Shown here: piece by piece, positions 23,993 through 32,501 of the stretch
Numbering within the stretch: position 1 is the stretch's first letter
Layout: every line of letters starts with the position of its first letter
Source of the DNA: Candidatus Gastranaerophilales bacterium
GTDB lineage: Bacteria; Cyanobacteriota; Vampirovibrionia; Gastranaerophilales; Gastranaerophilaceae
NCBI GenBank assembly: GCA_947626645.1
Contig: CANQSZ010000003.1
Location: 1-40,713, forward strand
Length of the DNA stretch: 40,713 bases
Direction: 5' to 3'
Program-made: the position numbers and the translations under genes
Notes under the pieces: model-generated
Told to the model about the DNA's origin: nothing
Databases searched by the model: none
The model's input: only the letters and a program-made list of their open reading frames with translations

Positions 23993-25006
23993 ATGACAAA
24001 TAACAAAATACCCATAAGAATTGCAGGTTTAGGATATAGCGTACCGAAAACGGTTGTTACAAACGACGATTTGACAAAACTGTATGAAACATCCGATGAA
24101 TGGATTTATACAAGAACGGGTATTAAAGAAAGAAGGATTGTATCGGGTAATGAAGATGCCATTGATTTGGGATATAAAGCAGCACAAAATGCCATGAAAA
24201 AATCGGGGTTAAAACCCGAAGATATAGATTGCGTAATAGCTGCCTCGTCAGCTCCGCCGCAATTGTATCCGGCTTTGGCATGTCATATTCAGGCAAGATT
24301 AGGAATCCCCGATTTTGTTCCTTCGTTTGATTTAACTGCCGCTTGTACGGGTTTGATTTATTCTTTGCAGGTTGCAAGAGGACTAATCGGTGCGGGTTTA
24401 TATAAGAATATTTTAATTGTTGCATCTGACAACAATTCACGATTGCTTGACTGGACAGACAGAGGAACGTCGATATTATTCGGCGACGGAGCGGGTGCAA
24501 TGGTTGTTGAGCCGGCTCAAGACGGAATTGACGATGTTTTGGCTCTCGATATAAGAGCAGATGGGGTTATCGGTCAATATATTTACATGAACATGCCGGG
24601 GAAAAACTGCCCTCTTGTTGAACAAGCAGAAATTGAACAAAATCCGAAAATTCACATGGCGGGTCGTGATGTTTATAAATTTGTTGTTTCAACCCTTCCT
24701 CAATATGTTGATAAATGTATTGAAGATGCGGGAAAAATACCCGAGGATATTGATTATTTAATTCCTCATCAGGCAAACCAAAGAATTATCGAGGCTTTGC
24801 AGCAAAGACTTAATTATTCCGATGATAAAGTTATTTCAAATATAAAATATTACGGAAACACATCGGCTGCATCAATTCCTATCGCGCTTGTTGAAGGGGT
24901 TGAACAGGGAAAAATAAAACTTGGTTGTACGGCGATATTGTGCGGATTTGGTGCCGGCATGACTTGGGGTACGGCGGTTGTTCGCCTCAGAGAAGGTATT
25001 TGTTAA
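23993..25006 (+). CDS. fabH: 3-oxoacyl-ACP synthase III FabH
   Basis: FabH starts fatty acid synthesis by condensing acetyl-CoA (or a branched starter) with malonyl-ACP. The catalytic triad is C118 (TAACTGLIYS), H259 (LIPHQANQR) and N289 (YYGNTSAAS). The N-terminal IAGLGYSVPKTVVTNDDL and TRTGIKERRI are family hallmarks. It is 337 aa. AGGAAA precedes the ATG. The operon position between plsX and fabD is canonical. Confidence 0.96.
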   Translation: MTNNKIPIRIAGLGYSVPKTVVTNDDLTKLYETSDEWIYTRTGIKERRIVSGNEDAIDLGYKAAQNAMKKSGLKPEDIDCVIAASSAPPQLYPALACHIQARLGIPDFVPSFDLTAACTGLIYSLQVARGLIGAGLYKNILIVASDNNSRLLDWTDRGTSILFGDGAGAMVVEPAQDGIDDVLALDIRADGVIGQYIYMNMPGKNCPLVEQAEIEQNPKIHMAGRDVYKFVVSTLPQYVDKCIEDAGKIPEDIDYLIPHQANQRIIEALQQRLNYSDDKVISNIKYYGNTSAASIPIALVEGVEQGKIKLGCTAILCGFGAGMTWGTAVVRLREGIC

Positions 25007-25019
25007 GGAGATTGATGTT

Positions 25020-25967
25020 ATGATTAAAAAAACTGCATTTTTGTTTCCGGGGCAAGGTGCTCAATTTGTAGGTATGGGTAAAGACTTATACGAAAACTAC
25101 GATGTGGCTAAGAAAGTTTTTGATACCGCCGATAAGATTTTAGACAAAAGTATTACGAATTTATGTTTTGAAGGACCCGAAGAAGATTTAAAACAAACCG
25201 TAAATACTCAGCCGTCAATTGTTGCAATGTCAATTGCGGCTTTAGAGGTTTTTAAATCACAATTAAATATAACCCCAAAATTTACGGCAGGACACAGTTT
25301 GGGCGAATATTGCGCAATGTATTGTTCGGGGGTTATGGATTTAGAAACAACATTTAAAGCAATACAAAAGAGGGCTGATTTAATGGGCGCAGTCAAAGGC
25401 GGTGCAATGTCGGCGGTTTTGAACGCTCCCGTCGGAAGTTTGGAAAAAATATTAAAAGAGGCATCAACCGTCGGTTATGTTGATGTGGCAAATTACAATT
25501 CACCCGCGCAAGTTGTGCTCACGGGGGATAACAAAGCCGTCGAAAAAGCAGGCGAATTACTTTTGGCAGAAGGTGCAAAAAGAGTTGTTCCGCTTGCCGT
25601 TTCGGGAGCTTTTCATTCCAAGTTTTTGGAAGATGCGGGCAGAGAGTTTGCTAAATTCATTGCTGATTTTGATATTTCCAGTGCATCAATTCCGGTTGTA
25701 ACAAACGTTGATGCCGCTGCTACTATTTCGGCGGACGATTTTAAAAACAAAATGCCCAGACAAATTTATTCTTCCGTTCATTGGACTCAAACTATTGAAA
25801 ATATGATTGAAAACGGAGTGGATACGTTTATTGAAATCGGCCCCGGGAAAGTTCTTGCGGGCTTGAACAAAAAAATAAATGCTGATGTAAAAACGTATAA
25901 TATTTATGATAAAGAATCTTTGGAAAATACTGTATCCGAACTGAAATCGGAAATGGTCGGTGTTTAG
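25020..25967 (+). CDS. fabD: Malonyl-CoA:ACP transacylase FabD
   Basis: FabD loads malonyl groups onto ACP. The start motif is KKTAFLFPGQGAQFVGMG; the catalytic serine is S93 in GHSLGEYCA, and the catalytic His lies in SGAFHSKFL. QPSIVAMSIAAL and the Arg-containing QKRADLMG also match the family. The ATG at 25020 has AAGGAG at good distance and follows the fabH stop by 13 nt; the frame is open 14 codons further up, overlapping fabH, but that start has no ribosome site. The length of 315 aa is typical. Confidence 0.96.
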   Translation: MIKKTAFLFPGQGAQFVGMGKDLYENYDVAKKVFDTADKILDKSITNLCFEGPEEDLKQTVNTQPSIVAMSIAALEVFKSQLNITPKFTAGHSLGEYCAMYCSGVMDLETTFKAIQKRADLMGAVKGGAMSAVLNAPVGSLEKILKEASTVGYVDVANYNSPAQVVLTGDNKAVEKAGELLLAEGAKRVVPLAVSGAFHSKFLEDAGREFAKFIADFDISSASIPVVTNVDAAATISADDFKNKMPRQIYSSVHWTQTIENMIENGVDTFIEIGPGKVLAGLNKKINADVKTYNIYDKESLENTVSELKSEMVGV

Positions 25968-26006
25968 TTAAAATTTTTATAACTTAAATAATAAGGAGAA
26001 ATAATT

Positions 26007-26738
26007 ATGACAGAAAAAAAAGTGGCATTGATAACGGGAGCATCTCGTGGTATCGGAAAAGCGTGCGCACTTGAGCTTGCAAAAGCAGGGTGCGACATTG
26101 TTATTAACTATGCGGGAAATGACGATGCCGCAAATAAAACGGTTGAGGAGATTAAGGCTTTGGGAGTTGACGCTCAGGCTTTTAAATTCGATGTTTCCAA
26201 TCAAACGGAAGTCGATGAATCGATTGCCAAAATTATAGAAAAATTCGGCAGAATAGACATTTTGATAAATAATGCCGGAATCACAAGAGATGATTTGTTT
26301 ATCAGAATGGACTCGGATAAATGGAATGCGGTTATAAATACAAACCTAAACAGTGTATTTTACGTATCAAAACCGGTAGTAAAATTGATGATGAAACAAA
26401 GAAGCGGTGCGATAATAAACACAACATCAGTTGTAGGGTTGTACGGTAATGCGGGACAGGCGAATTATTCGTCTGCCAAAGCGGGATTGGTCGGGTTCAC
26501 AAAATCATTGGCAAAAGAACTCGGTTCAAGAGGAATAAGAGTTAATGCGGTTGCCCCCGGATTTATTGCAACCGATATGACCAAAGATTTGGGCAATACT
26601 GATGAGTATATGAAATTAATTCCGCTTAAACGTATGGGACAAGCCGAAGATGTTGCTAAAGCGGTTAAATTTCTCGCGCTTGACGGTGAATATGTAACCG
26701 GTCAGGTTTTGCAAGTTGACGGCGGATTGATTATTTAA
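26007..26738 (+). CDS. fabG: 3-oxoacyl-ACP reductase FabG
   Basis: NADPH-dependent reductase of the short-chain dehydrogenase family, 243 aa. The cofactor motif is TGASRGIGKACA, then NNAG, and the catalytic set is Ser in NTTSVVGLYG, with Tyr and Lys in ANYSSAKAGLVGF. The C-terminal VTGQVLQVDGGLII is standard. AAGGAG lies before the ATG. It follows fabD by 39 nt. Confidence 0.96.
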   Translation: MTEKKVALITGASRGIGKACALELAKAGCDIVINYAGNDDAANKTVEEIKALGVDAQAFKFDVSNQTEVDESIAKIIEKFGRIDILINNAGITRDDLFIRMDSDKWNAVINTNLNSVFYVSKPVVKLMMKQRSGAIINTTSVVGLYGNAGQANYSSAKAGLVGFTKSLAKELGSRGIRVNAVAPGFIATDMTKDLGNTDEYMKLIPLKRMGQAEDVAKAVKFLALDGEYVTGQVLQVDGGLII

Positions 26739-26786
26739 TCAAAAAGTAAAGAATATTTACAAAACCCTTGATAAAATGTAAATTTC

Positions 26787-26815
26787 TTGCAAAAAAATAT
26801 TCAACAAGTTATAAT
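26787..26815 (+). promoter_or_regulatory. Internal promoter before acpP
   Basis: TTGCAA (26787-26792), a 17-bp spacer and TATAAT (26810-26815) lie in the 134-nt gap between fabG and acpP. It would give extra acyl carrier protein transcript on top of the operon. Confidence 0.6.
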
Positions 26816-26872
26816 ATTTACATAAAAGTATTAGTAATACAAAAATAAAATTAAAAAAAGAGGAAAAAAAAG

Positions 26873-27109
26873 ATGAGTACATTAGACACAGTAAAAAAAG
26901 TTGTAGTAGATCAATTAAGTGTTGACGAAAAATTAGTTACACCTGAAGCACGTTTTACCGATGACTTGGGTGCTGATTCTTTAGACACTGTTGAATTGGT
27001 TATGGCTTTGGAAGAAGAATTTAAGTGCGAAATTCCTGACGAAGACGCAGAAAAAATTCAAACAGTTCAAGATGCTGTTTCTTATATCGACAGCAAATTA
27101 TCTCACTAA
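26873..27109 (+). CDS. acpP: Acyl carrier protein
   Basis: Carrier of growing acyl chains on a phosphopantetheine arm. S36 in [21 protein letters not shown] is the attachment serine. The 78-aa protein is strongly acidic and typical. GAGGAAA precedes the ATG. It has its own promoter, and a hairpin follows, which would support higher expression than the neighbouring enzymes. Confidence 0.97.
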   Translation: MSTLDTVKKVVVDQLSVDEKLVTPEARFTDDLGADSLDTVELVMALEEEFKCEIPDEDAEKIQTVQDAVSYIDSKLSH

Positions 27110-27136
27110 TTTGAGTTAAAAAATTGAATTTTATAA

Positions 27137-27171
27137 ATATGAGAGTGGGATGTTTCATTTCGCTCTCATAT
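27137..27171 (+). terminator. Partial terminator between acpP and fabF
   Basis: ATATGAGAG (27137-27145) pairs with CTCTCATAT (27163-27171) across a 17-nt loop. It is followed by TATTTAT rather than a clean T-run, so it may only reduce read-through into fabF. Confidence 0.45.
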
Positions 27172-27202
27172 TATTTATACACACAGTAAAAGGGAATAAA
27201 CA

Positions 27203-28462
27203 ATGACAAAAAGAAGAGTAGTTATTACAGGTCTTGGGGCAGTTACACCTTGTGGAATAGGAGTAAGCAATTTTTGGAAGGCAATGCTTGAAGGTAAAAG
27301 CGGCGTTTCTTTGATAGAAAGAATTGATACCGAAAAACAGACGGTAAAAATTGCAGCGGAAATTAAAGACAAAGATTTCAATCCGGAAGATTATATTGAT
27401 CCCAAAGAAGTAAAAAGAATGGATAGATTTACTCAATTTGCGATGGTAGCGGCAGATGAGGCGATAGAAGATTCGGGGATAGAAAAGACAAATATTGACC
27501 CTTACAGAATCGGTGTAATAGTCAGCTCTGCTGCCGGCGGTTTTCACACGTTTGAAAAAAACCACATTGCCATGATTGAAAAAGGACCTACAAAAGGTTC
27601 ACCGTTTACTGTTCCGATGTTGATTGTTGATATGGCATCAGGTCGTATTTCAATAAAACACGGATTTAAAGGGGTTAATAAGGTAGTAGTATCCGCTTGT
27701 GCAACAGGCACACATTCAATCGGCGATGCTTACAGAAGTATTCAATACGGTGATGCCGATGTAATTGTAGCGGGCGGTTGCGAGGCAACGATTACAACTT
27801 TGGGTGTCGGGGCATTCACAGCTTGCAGAGCGTTATCAAAACGTAACGATGAGCCGCAAAAGGCTTCTCGTCCTTATGACAAAGACAGAGACGGATTTAT
27901 TATGGGCGAAGGTGCCGGTGTTCTTATTCTTGAAGAATATGAACATGCTAAAGCACGCGGTGCAAAAATTTATGCAGAAGTCGTAGGATATGGTCAAACT
28001 GCCGATGCACACGATATTGTTGCACCTGATCCCGAGGGTAGGGGTGCATTAAAATCGATGGAATTTGCACTAAAAGATGCCGGCATGAAACCTGAAGAAA
28101 TTGACTATATCAACCCGCACGGAACAAGTACGGGCTTGGGCGATATGGCTGAATCTCAAGCTATTGCCAAAATCTTTGGCGACAAAGAGAAAAATCCGAA
28201 CTTGCTCGTCAGTTCCACAAAAAGTATGCACGGGCACATGCTCGGTGCAACCGGTGCTGTTGAGGCTATTGTCTGTATTAAGGCGATTACAGAGGGCAAA
28301 GTTCCTCCGACAATTAATCTTGATAATCAGGATGAAAACGTCGCTAATCTTGACTATGTTCCGCACAAAGCAAGAGATAAAAAAGTTCATGCGGCTTTGT
28401 CAAACTCTTTCGGGTTTGGCGGACATAATACAACTTTGATTTTTAAAGAAGTTGTTGATTAG
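27203..28462 (+). CDS. fabF: 3-oxoacyl-ACP synthase II FabF
   Basis: FabF elongates acyl-ACP by condensation with malonyl-ACP. The catalytic cysteine is C166 (VSACATGTHSIG). The two histidines lie in NPHGTSTGLGD and in KSMHGHMLGATGAVE. The C-terminal NSFGFGGHN loop is conserved. It is 419 aa and begins RRVVITGLGAVTPCG. The Shine-Dalgarno is modest (AAAGGG). It is the last gene of the operon, closed by a hairpin shared with the convergent acyltransferase. Confidence 0.96.
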   Translation: MTKRRVVITGLGAVTPCGIGVSNFWKAMLEGKSGVSLIERIDTEKQTVKIAAEIKDKDFNPEDYIDPKEVKRMDRFTQFAMVAADEAIEDSGIEKTNIDPYRIGVIVSSAAGGFHTFEKNHIAMIEKGPTKGSPFTVPMLIVDMASGRISIKHGFKGVNKVVVSACATGTHSIGDAYRSIQYGDADVIVAGGCEATITTLGVGAFTACRALSKRNDEPQKASRPYDKDRDGFIMGEGAGVLILEEYEHAKARGAKIYAEVVGYGQTADAHDIVAPDPEGRGALKSMEFALKDAGMKPEEIDYINPHGTSTGLGDMAESQAIAKIFGDKEKNPNLLVSSTKSMHGHMLGATGAVEAIVCIKAITEGKVPPTINLDNQDENVANLDYVPHKARDKKVHAALSNSFGFGGHNTTLIFKEVVD

Positions 28463-28486
28463 TTAAAGTATCAAATAAAAACAAAA

Positions 28487-28523
28487 ATAAAAGGGTGCAT
28501 TTTTTAAAAGTGCATCCTTTTAT
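28487..28523. terminator. Bidirectional terminator between fabF and the acyltransferase
   Basis: ATAAAAGGGTGCA (28487-28499) pairs with TGCATCCTTTTAT (28511-28523), with one G-T wobble and an 11-nt loop. T-rich tails are present on both strands. Confidence 0.75.
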
Positions 28524-28543
28524 TTGCAGAATTTAAATCCGAT

Positions 28544-29365
28544 TTATACTCCCGAAACATCGGGTAAATCAATTCTTTTCAACCTTTGTTCAATTCTTCT
28601 GTACCATTTCAAATGCTGCTTAAACAGAATTTTATAATTATCAATTTCGCCTTGAGAAATCTTTTTGAATTGTTCATCGCAAGTTTCGGTTAATTTTGCC
28701 TCAAGGAATTTGGTGTAGTCTTTTCTGTCAATATTTTTATCCGTAAGTTCAATACGTCTGCCAAAGTCAACAATAACTTCGGGGCGGTTATCTCTAAGAA
28801 AGCAGTAATCAATCGAAAGTGGAATCAGGTTAACTTTTCCGTATTTTTTAACCGCATTTTGAGCGATATAAGTTAATCCGGTTTGGAATTTAAACGGTCT
28901 GAAATGCGGGGGTCTTATTATACCTTGCGGGAAAATACACAAGACATTTCTCAAATCGCCGAGCAAATCGACCGAGTATTGAAGTGCTTTCATAGCTGAT
29001 TGTGCCGATTTTTTGTTAACCGAATACGCACCTCCTCGTCTTAGCAGAGGAAACCTGTTTAATTCTTCTACCATAAGACGAATTTCTTTATGACAAATTC
29101 TATGGGTGATGTTATAAAGTACAATTCCGTCCCACCAGTTGCAATGAGGAGAAAAAAGTATTGTCGGATACTTGTTATCGCGTTCGGTGTAATTTTCATC
29201 ACCCGAATATCTGAATGCGTAAAACCTGTTTTGAAGCATATTGAAAAAGAACAAACTTGCCACAGTCAACCAGAACCGGTTTGTTTTTGCCGGTTTAAAT
29301 TTCTCCTCTTTGTTTCGTAATTTTGTCGGAGGTATATCCGAATATAGTTTTTCCTCAGTTGGCAT
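28544..29365 (-). CDS. 1-acyl-glycerol-3-phosphate acyltransferase-like protein (PlsC family)
   Basis: Acyltransferase of the LPLAT superfamily, 273 aa. The HX4D catalytic motif is H-C-N-W-W-D in FSPHCNWWDGI. The second motif, normally FPEGTR, reads FPQGIIRPP with Gln for Glu, followed by FKFQTGLTYIA. A hydrophobic stretch near the N-terminus (FWLTVASLFFFNML) suggests membrane attachment. It probably acylates lysophosphatidic acid or a related lysolipid, completing the pathway from PlsX and Fab enzymes. The ATG has no Shine-Dalgarno, and TAAAAT lies 6 nt before it. Confidence 0.8.
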   Translation of the reverse strand: MPTEEKLYSDIPPTKLRNKEEKFKPAKTNRFWLTVASLFFFNMLQNRFYAFRYSGDENYTERDNKYPTILFSPHCNWWDGIVLYNITHRICHKEIRLMVEELNRFPLLRRGGAYSVNKKSAQSAMKALQYSVDLLGDLRNVLCIFPQGIIRPPHFRPFKFQTGLTYIAQNAVKKYGKVNLIPLSIDYCFLRDNRPEVIVDFGRRIELTDKNIDRKDYTKFLEAKLTETCDEQFKKISQGEIDNYKILFKQHLKWYRRIEQRLKRIDLPDVSGV

Positions 29366-29371
29366 ACACTT

Positions 29372-29377
29372 ATTTTA
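29372..29377 (-). promoter_or_regulatory. -10 box of the PlsC-like gene, leaderless geometry
   Basis: On the minus strand TAAAAT ends 6 nt before the ATG at 29365, with only a weak TTTTAT at the -35 position. No Shine-Dalgarno lies at a usable distance. Confidence 0.4.
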
Positions 29378-29533
29378 CCCTAAATACTATGAATATAAAA
29401 CTTTTGATTAAGAAAACTTAACCCTTTTATAATACGATTAGTAATGAAAAAAAGCAAGTTACTCGAAAGGATTAATTTTGCGGTGAAAGATTTGTGAAAT
29501 GTTACAAAGTTTTTTCAAAAAGTTTAAGTATGT

Positions 29534-29562
29534 TTGACAAGTAACTATGCTTAAATTACTAT
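29534..29562 (+). promoter_or_regulatory. Promoter of the CPHG-protein operon
   Basis: A perfect TTGACA (29534-29539), a 17-bp spacer and TACTAT (29557-29562) predict a start near 29568-29570. This leaves a leader of about 145 nt before the ATG at 29713. Confidence 0.75.
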
Positions 29563-29566
29563 CAAG

Positions 29567-29711
29567 AAAAGAGGAAATGAAGTGAATATCTTCAACTGTA
29601 GCCGCAGCCGTAAAAGTCGGAACACTCAAAGAAAAACCTTAATCTTACGCGCTTATGGGATGGGGTAATAATTTTCTTAAGAAGTGTCCTCTTTTTAAAA
29701 GGGGATTTTTT
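29567..29711 (+). promoter_or_regulatory. Switch-like leader with competing pairings
   Basis: Segment 1 (AAAAGAGGA, 29567-29575) at the transcript 5' end is fully complementary over 9 bp to segment 2 (TCCTCTTTT, 29687-29695). Segment 2 can instead pair with segment 3 (AAAAGGGGA, 29697-29705), which contains the Shine-Dalgarno of the 29713 gene and is followed by six T residues, forming a terminator-like, ribosome-site-masking hairpin. The two pairings are mutually exclusive. What lies between (about 110 nt) could be a ligand-binding domain or a leader peptide. I do not recognise a known riboswitch. Confidence 0.45.
29582..29668 (+). CDS. Possible 28-codon leader peptide
   Basis: A GTG at 29582, with GAGG 7 nt upstream, opens a 28-codon frame rich in Arg, Lys and Ser (VNIFNCSRSRKSRN at the start) that ends in TAA. 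Its Shine-Dalgarno lies in segment 1 of the switch-like leader, so ribosome binding there would compete with the 1:2 pairing. There is no run of one amino acid as in classical attenuation peptides. It may not be translated. Confidence 0.2.
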   Translation: MNIFNCSRSRKSRNTQRKTLILRAYGMG

Positions 29712-29712
29712 A

Positions 29713-30438
29713 ATGTCACTCGGAGCAACAGCAGTACATAACCATACACACGCATCAAAAGTCGGAACATGTCCGCACGGATTGCCGTTAGGGGCATGCC
29801 CGATATGTAACGGCATGGCAGGCGGAAATTCAACCACAAAACGTGATATTCCGCGTAACGTCGGTGAAATGACTTACAATCAGTGTGCCGCAATCGGCGC
29901 AATGTTAAAAGCTCAAAAGCATGCCGCACAACAAGCGCAACTTGCTCAGCAAAATTATCTGCTCTCAATTGCAAACTTTCAAAAAACCATTGCAAATATT
30001 CATCAAAAAATCTTGGATTTAGCGGCTTCAATTTCAAATAAATTGCCACCAATCATCGCTAAACCCGTGAATTTTGTTTTAACCAAAATTGTTGCCGGCG
30101 TTTTAAATGTTATCCGAAATATTCCGAATGCAATAACTGATTTTACCCAAAGTTTAACTCAAAAATTTGCCGACATTTCGGATAAATTAAGTGCGGTTTA
30201 CGGTGAATTGAAAGCGGCAATTAATGAAAAAGTTTCTAAATTTGTTTCAAATTTTAAAAAGAAAATTAAATCATTATTTTTTGTTTTTGCCGCAGAAGAC
30301 TCTGATGATGAGGATAAGAAAATTGACGAGGCAAAAAGAACTTTTGAATTGAAAACATTTATACATAAACTATATAAAAAACTTAAAGGAAAAGATGAAA
30401 AGGAAATAGAAAACGATGAAAGTAGTTCCGTTCAATGA
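29713..30438 (+). CDS. Unknown protein with an N-terminal CPHG...CPIC metal-site motif
   Basis: I do not recognise a named family. The 241-aa protein starts with a His- and Cys-rich segment: H9-x-H11-x-H13 (HNHTH), then C20-P-H-G-x5-C29-P-I-C32 and G-rich residues, a likely zinc site. Residues 60-200 are long amphipathic helices with Ala, Gln and Lys (LAQQNYLLSIANFQKTIANI), without clear transmembrane segments, and may form a coiled coil or bind membranes. An acidic patch (EDSDDEDKKIDE) and a basic patch follow. AGGGG precedes the ATG. The stop overlaps the next gene by 23 nt; three genes appear co-transcribed. Confidence 0.65.
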   Translation: MSLGATAVHNHTHASKVGTCPHGLPLGACPICNGMAGGNSTTKRDIPRNVGEMTYNQCAAIGAMLKAQKHAAQQAQLAQQNYLLSIANFQKTIANIHQKILDLAASISNKLPPIIAKPVNFVLTKIVAGVLNVIRNIPNAITDFTQSLTQKFADISDKLSAVYGELKAAINEKVSKFVSNFKKKIKSLFFVFAAEDSDDEDKKIDEAKRTFELKTFIHKLYKKLKGKDEKEIENDESSSVQ

Positions 30439-31918
30439 CAACGAATCGTTAAGACAACAAAGAAATCTTACAAATTCGCAAAGAAAAAATATCAGAACAA
30501 CCAGAGAAGGTGTGGTTGTAAATACTCTTATAAAAGATAAAGAGGTAAACTTGAACGACACCAAGGACTTGTATATGATATCGGATGAAACAAAATTGCC
30601 CGACGAATTGTATCGCGATAATAAAATTATAGACAAAAAACTTATACCGCTAAGCGGGGTAACATTGGGTGTGATGTCTGCGATAGCGATATTGACGGGT
30701 TTTGCTCGCCGCAGTGCAAAGATTGCAAAAAATTTACCGAGTGAAAAGTGGCTTCCGACAGTTTTAAGAAATGTGCAATTAAGTGATGAACTTCATCAAA
30801 TTACATATCAGGTTGTGCAAAATCCTAATAAAAAGACGTTTTTAGCGGCATCGGGGGTCTTAACTCTTTCTGCCATGGCATTTATGGGCAAAACTTTTTT
30901 TGACGGGTTTAAAGAAGTCTGGGTTAAACGTAAAGAAGCTGAGATTCAAAAAAATCTTCAAGAAAATTTAATTGCTGTCGAAACATCCTCTTTTTCAGGC
31001 AAAATGCAAATTATAAGAAGTATGCTTTCAAAATATACAACGGATTTTGAAAAATATATTTCACCTGATGAAAAGATTTTAACAAATTTTGGAACAAACA
31101 AAATTTTACCCGTTCCGTTTACTTCCAAAAATAAATCGGCTCAAAACAAAAAGCATTCCGATTTTGTTAATATAATGCTCGGAATTGCCACATTCGCAGG
31201 TATTATCGGTTTGGGATTTGTTTCTATGCGAAATCTCTCAACGGGGAAAAAATACCTCAACCAAGGTTATGAAAATACAAAAAAACTTATACAAAATCTT
31301 GTTGATGTCTCGATGGAAAAAACAAAAGAAAAGGATAAAGACATACTTCAGCACTTGTTTTTTGCAATCGATGACGGCTCGGAAAGGATAAGAGAATTTA
31401 TAACTTCGCAAATTAATAAACTGAATTGGGCAAATTCGGAAGAAAAAACGGAATTTTTAAACGGTGTCTTAACGAAATTGAAAACTTCCGCCACAAAAGC
31501 AAACCCGAATTATGCGGGAGACGGAACGCCAAAGCCTGCGTTTAATTCCTTTGTACAGGATTATCGGGCATTTTTCTACAATTGGCTTTTAGATACAACC
31601 AATCCGCAGTTTAAACACTTATTCCTCGGCATAACCGGACTCACTGCGGTAAGTTACGGCGGAAAACTCGCGGGTGATGCAATAAAAGAGGTTCAGGTAA
31701 AAAAAATAAATGCCGAAACCGAGTTGGAGCTGCAAAAACGTCTTGTATCGACCGAGCTTCGGAATTTCAAATCCAAAAAAGATTCGGCAATTCAGCCGCT
31801 GGTTGAAGAATTTTATAAACAGGTCGATAGCGGAAACCGCTCTAAATCCGAGTTAAAATCGATGGCGGAAAATATTCTGTCGGAAATTAAAAACGGTCCT
31901 CCGTTTGTTTATTCATAA
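30416..31918 (+). CDS. Unknown membrane protein, 500 aa
   Basis: I do not recognise it. Four hydrophobic segments are visible: about residues 77-98 (LIPLSGVTLGVMSAIAILTGF), 140-160 (FLAASGVLTLSAMAFMG), 245-268 (NIMLGIATFAGIIGLGFVSM) and 400-420 (HLFLGITGLTAVSYGGKLAGD). Between them are long Lys/Glu-rich helical regions, suggesting a large cytoplasmic or periplasmic domain. The ATG at 30416 overlaps the previous gene, with AGGAAAT upstream. It is the second gene in the three-gene unit, and the next start lies 19 nt after its stop. Confidence 0.65.
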   Translation: MKVVPFNDNESLRQQRNLTNSQRKNIRTTREGVVVNTLIKDKEVNLNDTKDLYMISDETKLPDELYRDNKIIDKKLIPLSGVTLGVMSAIAILTGFARRSAKIAKNLPSEKWLPTVLRNVQLSDELHQITYQVVQNPNKKTFLAASGVLTLSAMAFMGKTFFDGFKEVWVKRKEAEIQKNLQENLIAVETSSFSGKMQIIRSMLSKYTTDFEKYISPDEKILTNFGTNKILPVPFTSKNKSAQNKKHSDFVNIMLGIATFAGIIGLGFVSMRNLSTGKKYLNQGYENTKKLIQNLVDVSMEKTKEKDKDILQHLFFAIDDGSERIREFITSQINKLNWANSEEKTEFLNGVLTKLKTSATKANPNYAGDGTPKPAFNSFVQDYRAFFYNWLLDTTNPQFKHLFLGITGLTAVSYGGKLAGDAIKEVQVKKINAETELELQKRLVSTELRNFKSKKDSAIQPLVEEFYKQVDSGNRSKSELKSMAENILSEIKNGPPFVYS

Positions 31919-31937
31919 TTGAGTGAGGAAAAGTCTT

Positions 31938-32426
31938 ATGATTTCACCTTTAATACAGTACAATTATAACAATAACCGATATATCCCGAAATACATCTGT
32001 GCTTCGGCTTGTCCGGTGCAAAGCGGCAAAAATTACTGCGTTTTTAATTCTGATGAGGTCGATTATTTTGTAAAATGCGGGGAAAATTCTTTGCCTTACT
32101 TAACGGATATTTTGCAAAATTCCGATAATGAAATGCAAATAACCGAGGTTCTTTATATTATGAACAAATTATACGATAGCGGGGTAAAAGGCATTGACAA
32201 GTTATATCCTGTTTTTTCAAGATTTAACAACACGCAATCAGCGAATATACAAACATTTTTGGCAGGAATTTATCGCAAAATTCAAGTTCCCGATGCTTTC
32301 GGACCACTTGTTAAAATGCTTATACAAAACTCAATAAAATTAAATACTTCGCCCCAACCGTTTGACCCCAACGAAGAAATCGGCGGTGCAATATTGAGTT
32401 TTTTATCCGACAGGTTTAAAAACTAA
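31938..32426 (+). CDS. Unknown helical protein, HEAT-like
   Basis: I do not recognise a family. The start is the ATG at 31938 (MISPLIQYNYNN), preceded by GAGGAAAAG; the GTG five codons upstream (31923) overlaps that ribosome site. The 162-aa protein has an N-terminal Asn/Tyr/Cys-rich stretch and then about four helical pairs of HEAT/Armadillo character (SLPYLTDILQNSDNEMQITEVLYIMNKL, GPLVKMLIQNS). It is the third and last gene of the unit. A scaffold or partner role for the membrane protein is a guess. Confidence 0.6.
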   Translation: MISPLIQYNYNNNRYIPKYICASACPVQSGKNYCVFNSDEVDYFVKCGENSLPYLTDILQNSDNEMQITEVLYIMNKLYDSGVKGIDKLYPVFSRFNNTQSANIQTFLAGIYRKIQVPDAFGPLVKMLIQNSIKLNTSPQPFDPNEEIGGAILSFLSDRFKN

Positions 32427-32440
32427 ATCAGCTTTTATAC

Positions 32441-32469
32441 TTGAAAACTGTTTTGAAAAATTGTATAAT
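32441..32469 (+). promoter_or_regulatory. Promoter of the pilin-like gene
   Basis: TTGAAA (32441-32446), a 17-bp spacer and a perfect TATAAT (32464-32469) lie about 33 nt before the ATG, with GGAG in between. Confidence 0.75.
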
Positions 32470-32501
32470 CTTTTTATAAGAAGAAATCGGAGTCAGAAAA
32501 T

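Larger units (their letters stand above)
29366..29712 (+). other. 347-nt intergenic region with promoter and long leader
   Basis: The left part is the plsC-like promoter (minus strand TAAAAT at 29372-29377). The right part is the promoter and leader of the 29713 gene, annotated separately. The stretch 29400-29530 shows nothing I can call; it is AT-rich with no terminator or credible ORF. Confidence 0.5.

Noticed and set aside
24123-24500. 125-codon minus-strand ORF inside fabH
   Set aside because: The fabH frame here contains the active-site cysteine and is clearly coding. The antisense frame has no ribosome site or family features.
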